Shown here piece after piece: positions 1 through 6,577 of a stretch of DNA of 23,328 bases. The translations under genes were made by a program, and so were the position numbers. Every line of letters starts with the position of its first letter. Within the stretch, counting starts at the first letter, position 1. The DNA is from DATDYA01 sp035289165 (GTDB lineage: Bacteria; Patescibacteriota; Patescibacteriia; Magasanikbacterales; GWA2-37-8). The stretch lies in assembly GCA_035289165.1 (NCBI GenBank), contig DATDYA010000039.1, forward strand, positions 1 through 23,328, given 5' to 3'. Under the pieces are notes generated by a model that saw only the letters and a program-made list of their open reading frames with translations, had not been told where the DNA came from and ran no database searches.

Positions 1-122
1 ACCCCAGGAATGAGGAGGCGGTCGCGGGTGTAGAACCGGTGTTCCCGGAGCCAGCGCTCCACCGCCAGTTCCACACGGTAGTCCGAACATCCGACAACGA
101 TCGCGTCGATTCGGTGCTCCAT
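1..122 (-). CDS. Partial GC-rich gene, beta-carbonic-anhydrase-like (C-x-D-x-R) N-terminus
   Basis: Only the first 40 codons are present; the gene runs off the left edge. The ATG is the complement of 120-122. The protein begins MEHRIDAIVVGCSDYR, and the CSDYR stretch after a hydrophobic beta strand resembles the zinc-binding C-x-D-x-R start of beta-class carbonic anhydrases and their small relatives. The end of the visible part (LLIPG) fits the next conserved strand of that family. If so it would be a cytosolic zinc enzyme or a non-catalytic relative, but the second half with the His-x2-Cys ligands is not visible. Composition is unlike the core of the window: 41 of the first 60 bases are G or C. 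It is transcribed away from proS from its own promoter (248-276), and the mRNA leader carries a long hairpin (172-222). A purine-rich GGGAAAGG lies about 9 nt before the start. Confidence 0.55.
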   Translation of the reverse strand, partial: MEHRIDAIVVGCSDYRVELAVERWLREHRFYTRDRLLIPG

Positions 123-171
123 AGAGGAGTACCTTTCCCAACAAGAGTAAATCTCACACCTCGAAACCATT

Positions 172-222
172 CCGAGGGGAGCTTTAAATCGGCCTGTCAC
201 TCCAACTTAAAGCTCACCTCGG
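172..222 (-). promoter_or_regulatory. Long imperfect hairpin in the mRNA leader of the left GC-rich gene
   Basis: Plus-strand arms 172-187 (CCGAGGGGAGCTTTAA) and 207-222 (TTAAAGCTCACCTCGG) pair over 16 bp with one mismatch (178/216), leaving a 19-nt loop. The hairpin lies between the promoter and the start codon of the minus-strand gene, inside the predicted leader of about 120 nt. No U-run follows it, so it is more likely an RNA regulatory or stabilising element than a simple terminator. Confidence 0.7.
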
Positions 223-247
223 TGTACTTTTAAAAGAGCAGTCAAAA

Positions 248-276
248 AGTGTAGCAGAGATTTTCTCTAATGTCAA
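248..276 (-). promoter_or_regulatory. Promoter for the left GC-rich gene
   Basis: On the minus strand, TTGACA (271-276) and TACACT (248-253) are separated by exactly 17 bp. The spacer contains the small inverted repeat AGAGA-TTT-TCTCT (256-268), a possible operator. Transcription would start near 241, giving a leader of about 120 nt. Confidence 0.75.
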
Positions 277-318
277 CAATTTTTTGTGTATAAAAATTAG
301 TTTTCTCTTTTAGGTTTT

Positions 319-347
319 TTGACTAATTCATCACTTTCTAGTATAAT
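319..347 (+). promoter_or_regulatory. Promoter of proS / Fe-S block
   Basis: TTGACT (319-324), a 17-bp spacer, then a perfect TATAAT (342-347). Transcription would begin near 354, about 20 nt before the proS ATG, with no Shine-Dalgarno sequence in the short leader. The promoter is back-to-back with that of the left GC-rich gene. Confidence 0.85.
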
Positions 348-373
348 TTAGCCATATTTTTAAACCTCTTTGT

Positions 374-1618
374 ATGCGTTATTCCAAGCTTTTCGGAAAA
401 ACCAGTAAAACCATTTCTAGCGATGAAGATAGTATCAACGCCAAGTTTTTAATCCAGGCGGGATATATTTCCAAACAAATGGCCGGGGTTTACAATTATT
501 TACCCCTTGGCCTGCGGGTTTTGGGAAAAATCCAAAACATTATCCGTGAAGAAATGAACGCTGTCGGTGGTAATGAAATTCTCATGCCGACCTTGACTCA
601 AGAAGAAAATTACAAAACTACTGGGCGAGATAATATGGACATTCTCTTTCGTACTATCGGTCCAGGTGAGGCGACTTATTTTCTTAACCCCACTCACGAA
701 GAGATTGTAACACCGTTGGTTAAAAAATACGTCTTTTCTTACCAGGATTTACCGCAAGCGGTTTACCAAATCCAAAACAAATTTAGGAATGAACCGCGAG
801 CTAAAAGCGGTATTTTACGCGGCAGAGAATTCAACATGAAAGATTTGTATTCTTTCCACACCAACGAAGCTGATCTTGATACCTATTACGAAAAAGTTAA
901 ACAAGCCTATTTTAAAGTATATGAACGGTTAGGTTTGGGTGAAAAAACTGTTCTAACCTTTGCTTCAGGCGGGGTTTTTAGTAAATATTCCCACGAATTC
1001 CAGACTCTCTGCGCTAGCGGTGAGGATACTGTCTATCTCTGCTCCAAATGCCATGTAGCAATTAATAAGGAAATTATTGAAGAACAGAAATCTTGTCCTG
1101 AATGTGGCAATACGGATTTACAAGAAGAAAAGGGAATTGAGGTGGGTAATATTTTTAAATTGCGCACCCGATTTAGTGAGCCTTTTGGTTTTACCTATGC
1201 TGACAAAGACGGGAAAGAACATTTAGTCGAAATGGGTTGTTACGGAATGGGTCCATCACGAATAATGGGTACGTTGGTTGAAGTTGCCCATGATGACAAA
1301 GGTATCATCTGGCCGGAAAATGTTGCACCATTTAAATACCAGCTGGTTGTCTTAGGCAACGACGAGACAGTTCGTTCGACTGCTGACGAGCTATACAACT
1401 CTCTTATAGAGAAGGGGGCCGAGGTGCTCTATGACGACCGCGAAGGTCCAACCGCCGGCGAAAAATTCGCCGATGCCGATCTTATCGGCATACCTAATCG
1501 TTTGGTAATTTCGAAGAAAACCGTCGCGGAAGAATCCTTAGAATACAAAAAACGAAATGAAGAAGGGGCGAAGTTAATCAAAATATCTGAATTCTTATCC
1601 ACCCTTGACAAGGTTTAA
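374..1618 (+). CDS. proS: Prolyl-tRNA synthetase, short form without editing domain
   Basis: Class II aminoacyl-tRNA synthetase that charges tRNA-Pro in the cytoplasm. At 414 aa it is much shorter than the usual bacterial enzyme of about 570 aa. The missing part is the INS editing domain between motifs 2 and 3 that clears Ala-tRNA-Pro. Class II features seen: NYLPLGLRVLGKI near the N-terminus, motif 2 around RNEPRAKSGILRGREFNMKD, and motif 3 in YGMGPSRIMGTLVEV, followed by the anticodon-binding domain (GAEVLYDDREGPTAGEKFADADLIG). Four cysteines (C223, C226, C241, C244) form a CxxC...CxxC knuckle where the insertion would normally return to the catalytic core, suggesting a zinc ribbon. The ATG at 374 follows a strong promoter by about 27 nt and lacks a Shine-Dalgarno sequence. 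First gene of the block ending at 5862. Confidence 0.96.
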   Translation: MRYSKLFGKTSKTISSDEDSINAKFLIQAGYISKQMAGVYNYLPLGLRVLGKIQNIIREEMNAVGGNEILMPTLTQEENYKTTGRDNMDILFRTIGPGEATYFLNPTHEEIVTPLVKKYVFSYQDLPQAVYQIQNKFRNEPRAKSGILRGREFNMKDLYSFHTNEADLDTYYEKVKQAYFKVYERLGLGEKTVLTFASGGVFSKYSHEFQTLCASGEDTVYLCSKCHVAINKEIIEEQKSCPECGNTDLQEEKGIEVGNIFKLRTRFSEPFGFTYADKDGKEHLVEMGCYGMGPSRIMGTLVEVAHDDKGIIWPENVAPFKYQLVVLGNDETVRSTADELYNSLIEKGAEVLYDDREGPTAGEKFADADLIGIPNRLVISKKTVAEESLEYKKRNEEGAKLIKISEFLSTLDKV

Positions 1619-1641
1619 GTTATCTCATACCATATAGGTAT
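1605..1641 (+). promoter_or_regulatory. Candidate internal promoter with operator-like palindrome upstream of the exonuclease/Rrf2 block
   Basis: TTGACA (1605-1610, inside the 3' end of proS), 17 bp, then TACCAT (1628-1633). The inverted repeat ATACC-ATATA-GGTAT (1627-1641) covers the -10 box and the expected start of transcription near 1640, only a few nt before the ATG at 1647. The position would suit a repressor; the Rrf2-type regulator encoded at 2249 is the obvious candidate, but that link is inferred. Confidence 0.5.
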
Positions 1642-1646
1642 ATTTT

Positions 1647-2237
1647 ATGGGCTACGAAGTAGTTTTTGACATTGAAACACAAAATTCTTTTGCCGAAGTC
1701 GACAACGACTTCAAGAAACTGCGGGTGTCCGTAGTTTCTTTGTATCGCTCAGATACCGGACTTTACTATAGCTTTACTGAAAGCGAACTTTCGCAACTTT
1801 GGCCAATACTAGAAAAATCTGATCGCGTCATCGGCTATAACAGCACGCATTTCGACCTCCCGGTCCTTAACAATTATTACCCCGGCGACCTTTTAACTTT
1901 CTCTCATTTAGACATCATGGCCGTGGTTAAAGAAAGTATCGGCATCCGTTTAAAACTAAACGACCTGGCGCTCGCAACCCTAGATGATGTAGAAAAAAGT
2001 GCCGACGGTCTCCAAGCCATTCGTTGGTGGAAGGAAGGTAAAATTGATGAGATTAAAAAATATTGTGAACAGGATGTACATATTACCAAAGAAATCTACG
2101 ATTTCGGTCGTACTAATAAACAGTTATTCTACAAAACTTTGGGCGGTGAAGTCACGCCGTTTGCGGTAAATTTTGAGCCAGTTGTAAAATCTAGCACTGA
2201 AAATAATAAAAATATTAATTTCACTTTGCCTATTTAA
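1647..2237 (+). CDS. DEDDy-type 3'-5' exonuclease (RNase H-like, YprB-like domain)
   Basis: A 196-aa protein with the ribonuclease-H-fold exonuclease signature: D8 and E10 in VVFDIETQN, D70 in GYNSTHFDLP, and Y139-x3-D143 in KYCEQDVHIT, i.e. the four acidic metal ligands plus the tyrosine of DEDDy enzymes. The helix LKLNDLALATL before the last motif is typical of the YprB/RNase_H_2 family. It probably trims single-stranded DNA or RNA from the 3' end; the substrate cannot be told from sequence. The domain stands alone, with no helicase part. It sits between proS and the Rrf2 regulator, 28 nt after proS, and may be read both from proS and from an internal promoter (1605-1633). No Shine-Dalgarno sequence is visible before the ATG. 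Confidence 0.8.
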   Translation: MGYEVVFDIETQNSFAEVDNDFKKLRVSVVSLYRSDTGLYYSFTESELSQLWPILEKSDRVIGYNSTHFDLPVLNNYYPGDLLTFSHLDIMAVVKESIGIRLKLNDLALATLDDVEKSADGLQAIRWWKEGKIDEIKKYCEQDVHITKEIYDFGRTNKQLFYKTLGGEVTPFAVNFEPVVKSSTENNKNINFTLPI

Positions 2238-2248
2238 TCAACATCCCT

Positions 2249-2641
2249 ATGCTCGTACTACGCAAGGAGACCGACCTCGCTGTTCAACTCTTAAAACGTT
2301 TGGCTAAGAGCCCAGGCAAATATTTAAGTTTACAAGACTTTGCCGAAGAAGCCGGAATTTCTTTTCTGTTCTTACAAAAAATTGCGCGCAAGTTACGTTT
2401 AGGAAAATTAATTGTCTCCGCCCACGGTATGAAGGGGGGATACAAGCTGGCGGTGCCGGCCAATAAGATAAACTTAAAGAAAATCATGGATGCGATGGAC
2501 GATCATTGCCAACTAACTCCTTGTGCTGGTACTGATAGGAGATGTGAGCATAATAATAAGTATTGCATCACCATTGCCATGACCAAGCTAAATAAAGAAT
2601 TAAATAATGTTTTAGCCAAAGTTAGCTTGCCAAAAATGTAA
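2249..2641 (+). CDS. Rrf2-family transcriptional regulator, IscR-like
   Basis: 130-aa winged-helix regulator. The N-terminal helix-turn-helix (about residues 26-50, LSLQDFAEEAGISFLFLQKI) and the wing (HGMKGGYKLAVP, 59-70) match the Rrf2 family. The dimerisation helix end carries cysteines C87, C92, C99 and C106; C92-x6-C99-x6-C106 has the right place and spacing to bind an Fe-S cluster, as in IscR or NsrR. It lies 3 nt before the cysteine desulfurase gene and upstream of the scaffold gene, the classical iscR-iscS-iscU order. This supports a role in sensing Fe-S status and controlling the block. A palindrome at 1627-1641 could be its operator. Whether it follows Fe-S demand, nitric oxide or oxidants cannot be decided here. 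Confidence 0.87.
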   Translation: MLVLRKETDLAVQLLKRLAKSPGKYLSLQDFAEEAGISFLFLQKIARKLRLGKLIVSAHGMKGGYKLAVPANKINLKKIMDAMDDHCQLTPCAGTDRRCEHNNKYCITIAMTKLNKELNNVLAKVSLPKM

Positions 2642-2644
2642 TCT

Positions 2645-3886
2645 ATGGAGAGATCTAGCGCTAAAATTCGCTCTGTCTATCTTGATCATGCCGCGACAAC
2701 CTACCTGCGGCCAGAGGTTTTGGCGTCCATGGAACCATACTTTACTAAATACTTCGGTAATCCTTCGGCTATCTATGAAGCTGGCCGTATTGCCAACGGC
2801 GCTGTTAATGACGCTCGTCGAACAATTGCTGGTGTCTTACACGCCTTACCAGAGAACATTATCTTCACCAGCGGTGGAACTGAATCAGATAATCTCGCTA
2901 TTTACGGTATTGCTCACGCTCACGAGAAACAAGGGAAACACATTATTTCCCTCTCGATCGAGCATCATGCTGTTTTGCACCCTCTTGAAGACCTCGAGCA
3001 ACAAGGTTTTGAATTTACCTATGTAAAAACAGATAAAACTGGTCTAGTAAATGTTAAAGATGTACTTAAAGCGATTCGTCCGGATACAATTTTAATTACA
3101 ATCATGTACGCCAATAATGAGATCGGCACGATTGAACCAATCGCGGAAATCGGTCGCGAATTATTGCGTTATCGCAAAGCCAATAACACCAGTTATCCGT
3201 ATTTTCATACTGATGCTTGTCAGGCCGCTGGATATCTTGACCTCGATGTGGAGAAATTGCATGTCGATCTTCTAACCCTAAACGGTAGCAAGCTCTACGG
3301 ACCAAAAGGCGTTGGCTTGTTATATGTCCGCCGTGGCACCCAACTAAAGCCTTTAATTGTGGGTGGTGCCCAAGAAAGACGACTGCGCGCCGGTACCGAA
3401 AACGTGCCTAGTATAGTTGGACTGGCTAAAGCTTTGGAATTAGCGCAAAAAGAAAAGGAAAAAGAATCCAGGCGTGTTGCTGACCTTCGAGATTATTTGT
3501 GGAAAAAACTACAGGAGAAGATTGCCAACCTTCACCTCAATGGGCCAGAACTAAATGACCAACGTTTACCAAATAACCTGAATGTTACTTTTATGGACGT
3601 CGAGGGAGAAGCTTTATTATTATATTTAGATGAACACAAAATAATGTGTTCGACCGGTTCAGCTTGCACCTCAACATCCCTTGAACCATCTCACGTTCTA
3701 ACTAGCATTGGTTTACCATATGAATACGCCCACGGCAGTTTACGTTTTACTTTTGGGCATTGTAATACCAAAGCCGACGTGGATTATGTTTTAAAATACT
3801 TACCTAAAATTGTTTCGCAGTTACGAGAAATTAGCCCAGTTAGACTCCTCGAGAAACAGCATGCTAAATATAAAGCCGCGAGGTGA
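2645..3886 (+). CDS. Cysteine desulfurase (NifS/IscS family)
   Basis: PLP enzyme that takes sulfur from cysteine, giving alanine and a persulfide for Fe-S cluster and thiolation pathways. 413 aa, normal for the family. Seen: the N-terminal LDHAATTYLRPEV motif, FGNPSA, the SGGTESDN loop, SIEHHAVL, HTDACQAAG, the PLP-binding lysine K216 in NGSKLYGPKG, the RAGTENV motif, and the catalytic cysteine C341 in STGSACTSTSLEPSHVL, the IscS-type (group I) mobile loop. It lies between the Rrf2 regulator (3-nt gap) and a small membrane protein gene, and pairs with the IscU-like scaffold at 4319. Its TGA stop overlaps the purine-rich stretch that may serve as ribosome binding site of the next gene. Confidence 0.95.
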   Translation: MERSSAKIRSVYLDHAATTYLRPEVLASMEPYFTKYFGNPSAIYEAGRIANGAVNDARRTIAGVLHALPENIIFTSGGTESDNLAIYGIAHAHEKQGKHIISLSIEHHAVLHPLEDLEQQGFEFTYVKTDKTGLVNVKDVLKAIRPDTILITIMYANNEIGTIEPIAEIGRELLRYRKANNTSYPYFHTDACQAAGYLDLDVEKLHVDLLTLNGSKLYGPKGVGLLYVRRGTQLKPLIVGGAQERRLRAGTENVPSIVGLAKALELAQKEKEKESRRVADLRDYLWKKLQEKIANLHLNGPELNDQRLPNNLNVTFMDVEGEALLLYLDEHKIMCSTGSACTSTSLEPSHVLTSIGLPYEYAHGSLRFTFGHCNTKADVDYVLKYLPKIVSQLREISPVRLLEKQHAKYKAAR

Positions 3887-3892
3887 AACCAT

Positions 3893-4315
3893 ATGAATAT
3901 TAAGGCTTTACTTGGAACAATTGGAGTAGTCGCTCTACTACTTACAGGCGCTACCTATGTGTGGGTAAAAGATGGAGCAAATGGCCCCGAAGCTAACGAG
4001 TGTGGCGAAGGTAATGTATCTATTTATGTAAATAATATACAAGAAAGCGTTAGGAGGCTAGAGCAAGACTTTAAAGAAATAAATTGGCAAATAACATCTC
4101 AAGATAAGATTGTGGATTACAAGACAAAATTAATTTCTAAGGGTCCTGTAGTAGAAATCGAAAAGCTAAATGAAATAATTCGCGCTCAATCTACAGACAG
4201 CATAGTTTACGGTGAAAAAACTTTGACACTATGGAGGGAGGACGAGGGCCTAAAAGATTGTAAAATATATTATACAGATATTACTCTTACTGATGTTAAG
4301 GCTTTGCAAAAATAA
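3893..4315 (+). CDS. Small single-pass membrane-anchored protein of unknown function in the Fe-S block
   Basis: 140 aa, family not recognised. Residues about 4-24 (ALLGTIGVVALLLTGATYVWV) form one hydrophobic segment acting as a signal anchor or signal peptide with no lipobox. The remainder is hydrophilic, mixed alpha/beta in appearance, with two cysteines (in NECGEG and KDCKIYY) that could form a disulfide outside the membrane. It lies between the cysteine desulfurase (6-nt gap) and the scaffold gene (3-nt gap), so it is cotranscribed with Fe-S assembly genes, although nothing in the protein itself suggests cluster binding. Unlike most neighbours it has a plausible ribosome binding site, GAGGTGA, about 7 nt before the ATG and overlapping the stop of the previous gene. 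Confidence 0.7.
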   Translation: MNIKALLGTIGVVALLLTGATYVWVKDGANGPEANECGEGNVSIYVNNIQESVRRLEQDFKEINWQITSQDKIVDYKTKLISKGPVVEIEKLNEIIRAQSTDSIVYGEKTLTLWREDEGLKDCKIYYTDITLTDVKALQK

Positions 4316-4318
4316 AAT

Positions 4319-4996
4319 ATGCCAAAAAAAATCATCAAAAAAGTAAACCTAAAGGAACAAGTGGACATCCGCGATCGTGAAGGTGGGGGATGGCTGTATT
4401 CGGATTTGGTGCGCGACCATTTTTTCAATCCGCGTAATTTTATGCGCTACGGCGAAGAAGAAAAGTTTAAATACAACGCCATGGGGCGTGTCGGCTCACC
4501 GGCCTGCGGCGATGAAATGGTTATTTGGCTAAAAATAGACCCTAAAACGGATACTATCAAAGATTGCCGCTGGAGGACGTTCGGCTGTGGTAGCGCCATT
4601 GCTTCCACCTCGGTCTTGAGTGAAATGATTACCGAAAAAGATGGAATGAAAATTGATGAGGCTTTAAAAATTAAACCCCAAAATATCTTAGATCGTTTGG
4701 GTGGGCTTCCGGATCGTAAAGTCCACTGTTCGGTATTGGGGGATAAAGCGCTCCAGGCCGCTGTCAATGATTACTTCCGCCAAACCGGCCAACATAATCG
4801 GGTGGTGACAGCCGGAGCTAAAGTAATAGATAAGGATTTAAATATTACCGACCACGATATCGAAGAGGCGGTGTTAGAGGGGGCACAAACTTTGGAAGAT
4901 TTACAAAAAAAATTGAAGGTAGGCATCTTTAACAAAGAGGCCCTTCCAGAAATAGAAGATCTATTAAGATTTTACCAAGAAAAATACTATGGTTGA
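4319..4996 (+). CDS. Fe-S cluster assembly scaffold, IscU/NifU-like, with a cysteine-less BFD-like tail
   Basis: 225 aa. The N-terminal part (about residues 25-155) is an IscU domain that builds clusters with sulfur from the desulfurase: C63 and D65 in SPACGDEM, C90 in RTFGCGSAIASTS and C137 in KVHCSVLGDKAL are the conserved cluster ligands. The C-terminal part (about 160-205) reads like the [2Fe-2S] BFD domain that follows IscU in NifU (ITDHDIEEAVLEGAQTLEDLQKK), but the CxC and CxxC ligands that hold the BFD cluster are gone. An unusual tail LLRFYQEKYYG closes the protein. The N-terminal 20 residues are lysine-rich. The last 8 bases overlap the following NUDIX gene. The IscU function is clear; the role of the degenerate tail is not. 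Confidence 0.92.
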   Translation: MPKKIIKKVNLKEQVDIRDREGGGWLYSDLVRDHFFNPRNFMRYGEEEKFKYNAMGRVGSPACGDEMVIWLKIDPKTDTIKDCRWRTFGCGSAIASTSVLSEMITEKDGMKIDEALKIKPQNILDRLGGLPDRKVHCSVLGDKALQAAVNDYFRQTGQHNRVVTAGAKVIDKDLNITDHDIEEAVLEGAQTLEDLQKKLKVGIFNKEALPEIEDLLRFYQEKYYG

Positions 4997-5636
4997 GATA
5001 ATCACTGTCCATAATTTAGACAATCCCAATGTCACATTGCCCTACGATCGGGATGATTTTTATAACGAACAAGTTGAAACATACAAAAAAACTGGTGCAC
5101 CGACCAAATCTATTGAGGTAGTAAATCTTCTACTATTTAACACCGATAAGCAAATAATTCTTCAAAAAAGATCACGCAATAAAAATCATAATCCGTCCTT
5201 ACTAGACAAGTCGGTTGGTGGACATATTAAATTCGAAGACTCACCTCATTACACTTTGATGGTCGAAACTGTCCAGGAGCTTATGGTACCATCGATCGTA
5301 CTCTATGATGATCAGGACTTCGACAAAAGCTACGGGTTGCTACGAGATTATTTACAAAATGTTGCCATTGTAAAAAAAATTACCACTGATGACATGGTCG
5401 TAACAAAAATTTTTAGAAGTGAGAATATTAAAATAGCCAATAAAATTCATTTGTTTTTTGGTATTTTCAATGGAGCAACTAGGCCAGCAGATAAAGAAGC
5501 GAGCGGTATTTTGTTTTACAACCTCGATGATCTTAACCTGGAAATTAAAGAGAAGCCGGAGATATTTACTAATGATTTAATTACCCTGCTCTCTAAATAT
5601 AAAAAAGAAATCGATGAGTTTGTTAAAAAAATTTAA
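4989..5636 (+). CDS. NUDIX-domain protein with an altered Nudix box
   Basis: 215 aa. The first strand pair (VVNLLLFNTDKQIILQKRS) and the SVGGHIKFEDS turn are typical of NUDIX hydrolases, which cleave nucleoside diphosphates linked to another group; the LQKRS...D.SVGGH pattern is close to the isopentenyl-diphosphate-isomerase-like branch. The Nudix box starts G77-G78...E83, but where REUxEExGU is expected the sequence reads VETVQELMV, with one extra residue before it. The arginine and first catalytic glutamate are therefore changed while E in QEL remains. About 90 residues after the box form a second part ending in helices (LLSKYKKEIDEFVKKI). It overlaps the scaffold gene by 8 nt and ends 1 nt before the ferredoxin ATG, so it is translationally coupled to the Fe-S block. 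Substrate unknown. Confidence 0.8.
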   Translation: MVEIITVHNLDNPNVTLPYDRDDFYNEQVETYKKTGAPTKSIEVVNLLLFNTDKQIILQKRSRNKNHNPSLLDKSVGGHIKFEDSPHYTLMVETVQELMVPSIVLYDDQDFDKSYGLLRDYLQNVAIVKKITTDDMVVTKIFRSENIKIANKIHLFFGIFNGATRPADKEASGILFYNLDDLNLEIKEKPEIFTNDLITLLSKYKKEIDEFVKKI

Positions 5637-5637
5637 T

Positions 5638-5817
5638 ATGCCCAAAATTCTCCTAGAAAAATGTATTGGTTGCGGTACTTGTGCCGCGCTTTGCCCCAAC
5701 ACCTTCGAAATGACTGACGACAACAAGGCCAAGATAACAAACCCCGCCGGTGACGATCCTGATTCAATTCAGATGGCAGTCGATGCCTGTCCAACCCAGG
5801 CGATTATTATGGAGTAA
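5638..5817 (+). CDS. Small [4Fe-4S] ferredoxin
   Basis: 59 aa when started at the ATG at 5638; this start is chosen because it directly follows the NUDIX stop (5634-5636) and gives the usual family N-terminus (MPKILLEKCIGCG). Ligands C9-x2-C12-x2-C15 and the distant C51 in ACPTQAI hold a single [4Fe-4S] cluster. C19 just after the first motif is extra and could form a disulfide or be a relic of a two-cluster ancestor. Between them lies an acidic loop (MTDDNKAKI...GDDPDSI) as in monocluster ferredoxins. It transfers single electrons in the cytoplasm; the partner is not shown, though its place at the end of the isc block suggests electron supply for cluster building. A terminator follows 17 nt after the stop. 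Confidence 0.9.
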   Translation: MPKILLEKCIGCGTCAALCPNTFEMTDDNKAKITNPAGDDPDSIQMAVDACPTQAIIME

Positions 5818-5834
5818 CTAAGGCAACTAGATAG

Positions 5835-5862
5835 AGCGCCTATTAAAAGTTGGCGCTTTTTT
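5835..5862 (+). terminator. Rho-independent terminator after the Fe-S block
   Basis: AGCGCC (5835-5840) pairs with GGCGCT (5852-5857) around an 11-nt loop, followed by a T-run (5858-5862). It ends the transcript that began at proS and separates it from the rsmI promoter 4 nt further on. Confidence 0.85.
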
Positions 5863-5865
5863 AAT

Positions 5866-5894
5866 TTGCTAAATACAGAGTATTTTGCTAAAAT
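5866..5894 (+). promoter_or_regulatory. Promoter of rsmI
   Basis: TTGCTA (5866-5871), 17 bp, TAAAAT (5889-5894). The start of transcription is expected near 5901 and the ATG is at 5905, so the mRNA would be nearly leaderless. Confidence 0.7.
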
Positions 5895-5904
5895 ATAGTC
5901 CATT

Positions 5905-6576
5905 ATGCTTGGTAAACTATATATCATAGCCACCCCGATCGGCAACCTCGAAGATATCACCCTTCGTGCTTTGTCAACCTTAAAATCCGTGGATGTAATC
6001 CTCTGTGAAGACACCCGCGTTACCAAGAACATGCTCAGTCGTTATGAGATAAGTAAACCACTTTTAAGTTACCATCATCATAGTGATACCCGGAAAACCA
6101 ACGAAATTAAAACTCTGCTTGAGGAAGGTAAAAATCTGGCCTTAGTCACTGACGCCGGCACGCCTGGTATCTCTGACCCTGGTAATCAGTTGGTAAGCGA
6201 CCTGGTGAAAAGTTTTGGCAATCTAGATATTATTCCCATCCCTGGGCCGTCTGCTCTTACCGCTATTTTATCTATCTCCGGGTTTCCGACCGACCGTTTT
6301 ACCTTTATGGGGTTTCCACCCCATAAAAACAAAAGACAAAAATATTTTGAAGAAGTGGCTAAAACTGAATATACAGTCGTGTTCTTCGAATCTGGCCACC
6401 GGATTGAAAAGTGCCTTGCGGATTTAGAAAAAGTCCTCGCACCAAATCGTCAAATTGTAGTCGGTCGTGAACTGACCAAAAAATTTGAGGCTGTCTATCG
6501 TGGAAACATTGGTGAGATAAAAAAAATGAAAATGAACATTAAAGGAGAGTTTGTAATTGTTCTTAAAAATTTCTAG
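5905..6576 (+). CDS. rsmI: 16S rRNA 2'-O-ribose methyltransferase (C1402)
   Basis: 223 aa of the tetrapyrrole-methylase (SAM-dependent) fold. Hallmarks in order: LYIIATPIGNLEDITLRAL at the N-terminus, the CEDTRVTKNML motif, YHHHSD, LVTDAGTPGISDPG, IPGPSALTAILSISGF, FMGFPP, and FFESGHRIEKCLADL with GRELTKKFE near the C-terminus. The enzyme methylates the ribose of cytidine 1402 in the decoding centre of 16S rRNA. It is shorter than the E. coli enzyme of about 286 aa because it ends straight after the methylase core. First gene of a transcript beginning at 5901 with almost no leader. It ends 1 nt before the ATG of the next gene, so the two are probably coupled. Confidence 0.95.
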   Translation: MLGKLYIIATPIGNLEDITLRALSTLKSVDVILCEDTRVTKNMLSRYEISKPLLSYHHHSDTRKTNEIKTLLEEGKNLALVTDAGTPGISDPGNQLVSDLVKSFGNLDIIPIPGPSALTAILSISGFPTDRFTFMGFPPHKNKRQKYFEEVAKTEYTVVFFESGHRIEKCLADLEKVLAPNRQIVVGRELTKKFEAVYRGNIGEIKKMKMNIKGEFVIVLKNF

Positions 6577-6577
6577 T

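Noticed and set aside
39..233. 64-codon plus-strand frame at the left edge
   Set aside because: It is antisense to the GC-rich gene and its leader, has no ribosome binding site or promoter, and no recognisable protein pattern.
5614..5637. Upstream non-ATG start for the ferredoxin
   Set aside because: It would overlap the NUDIX gene and add residues not found at ferredoxin N-termini; the ATG at 5638 fits the family.
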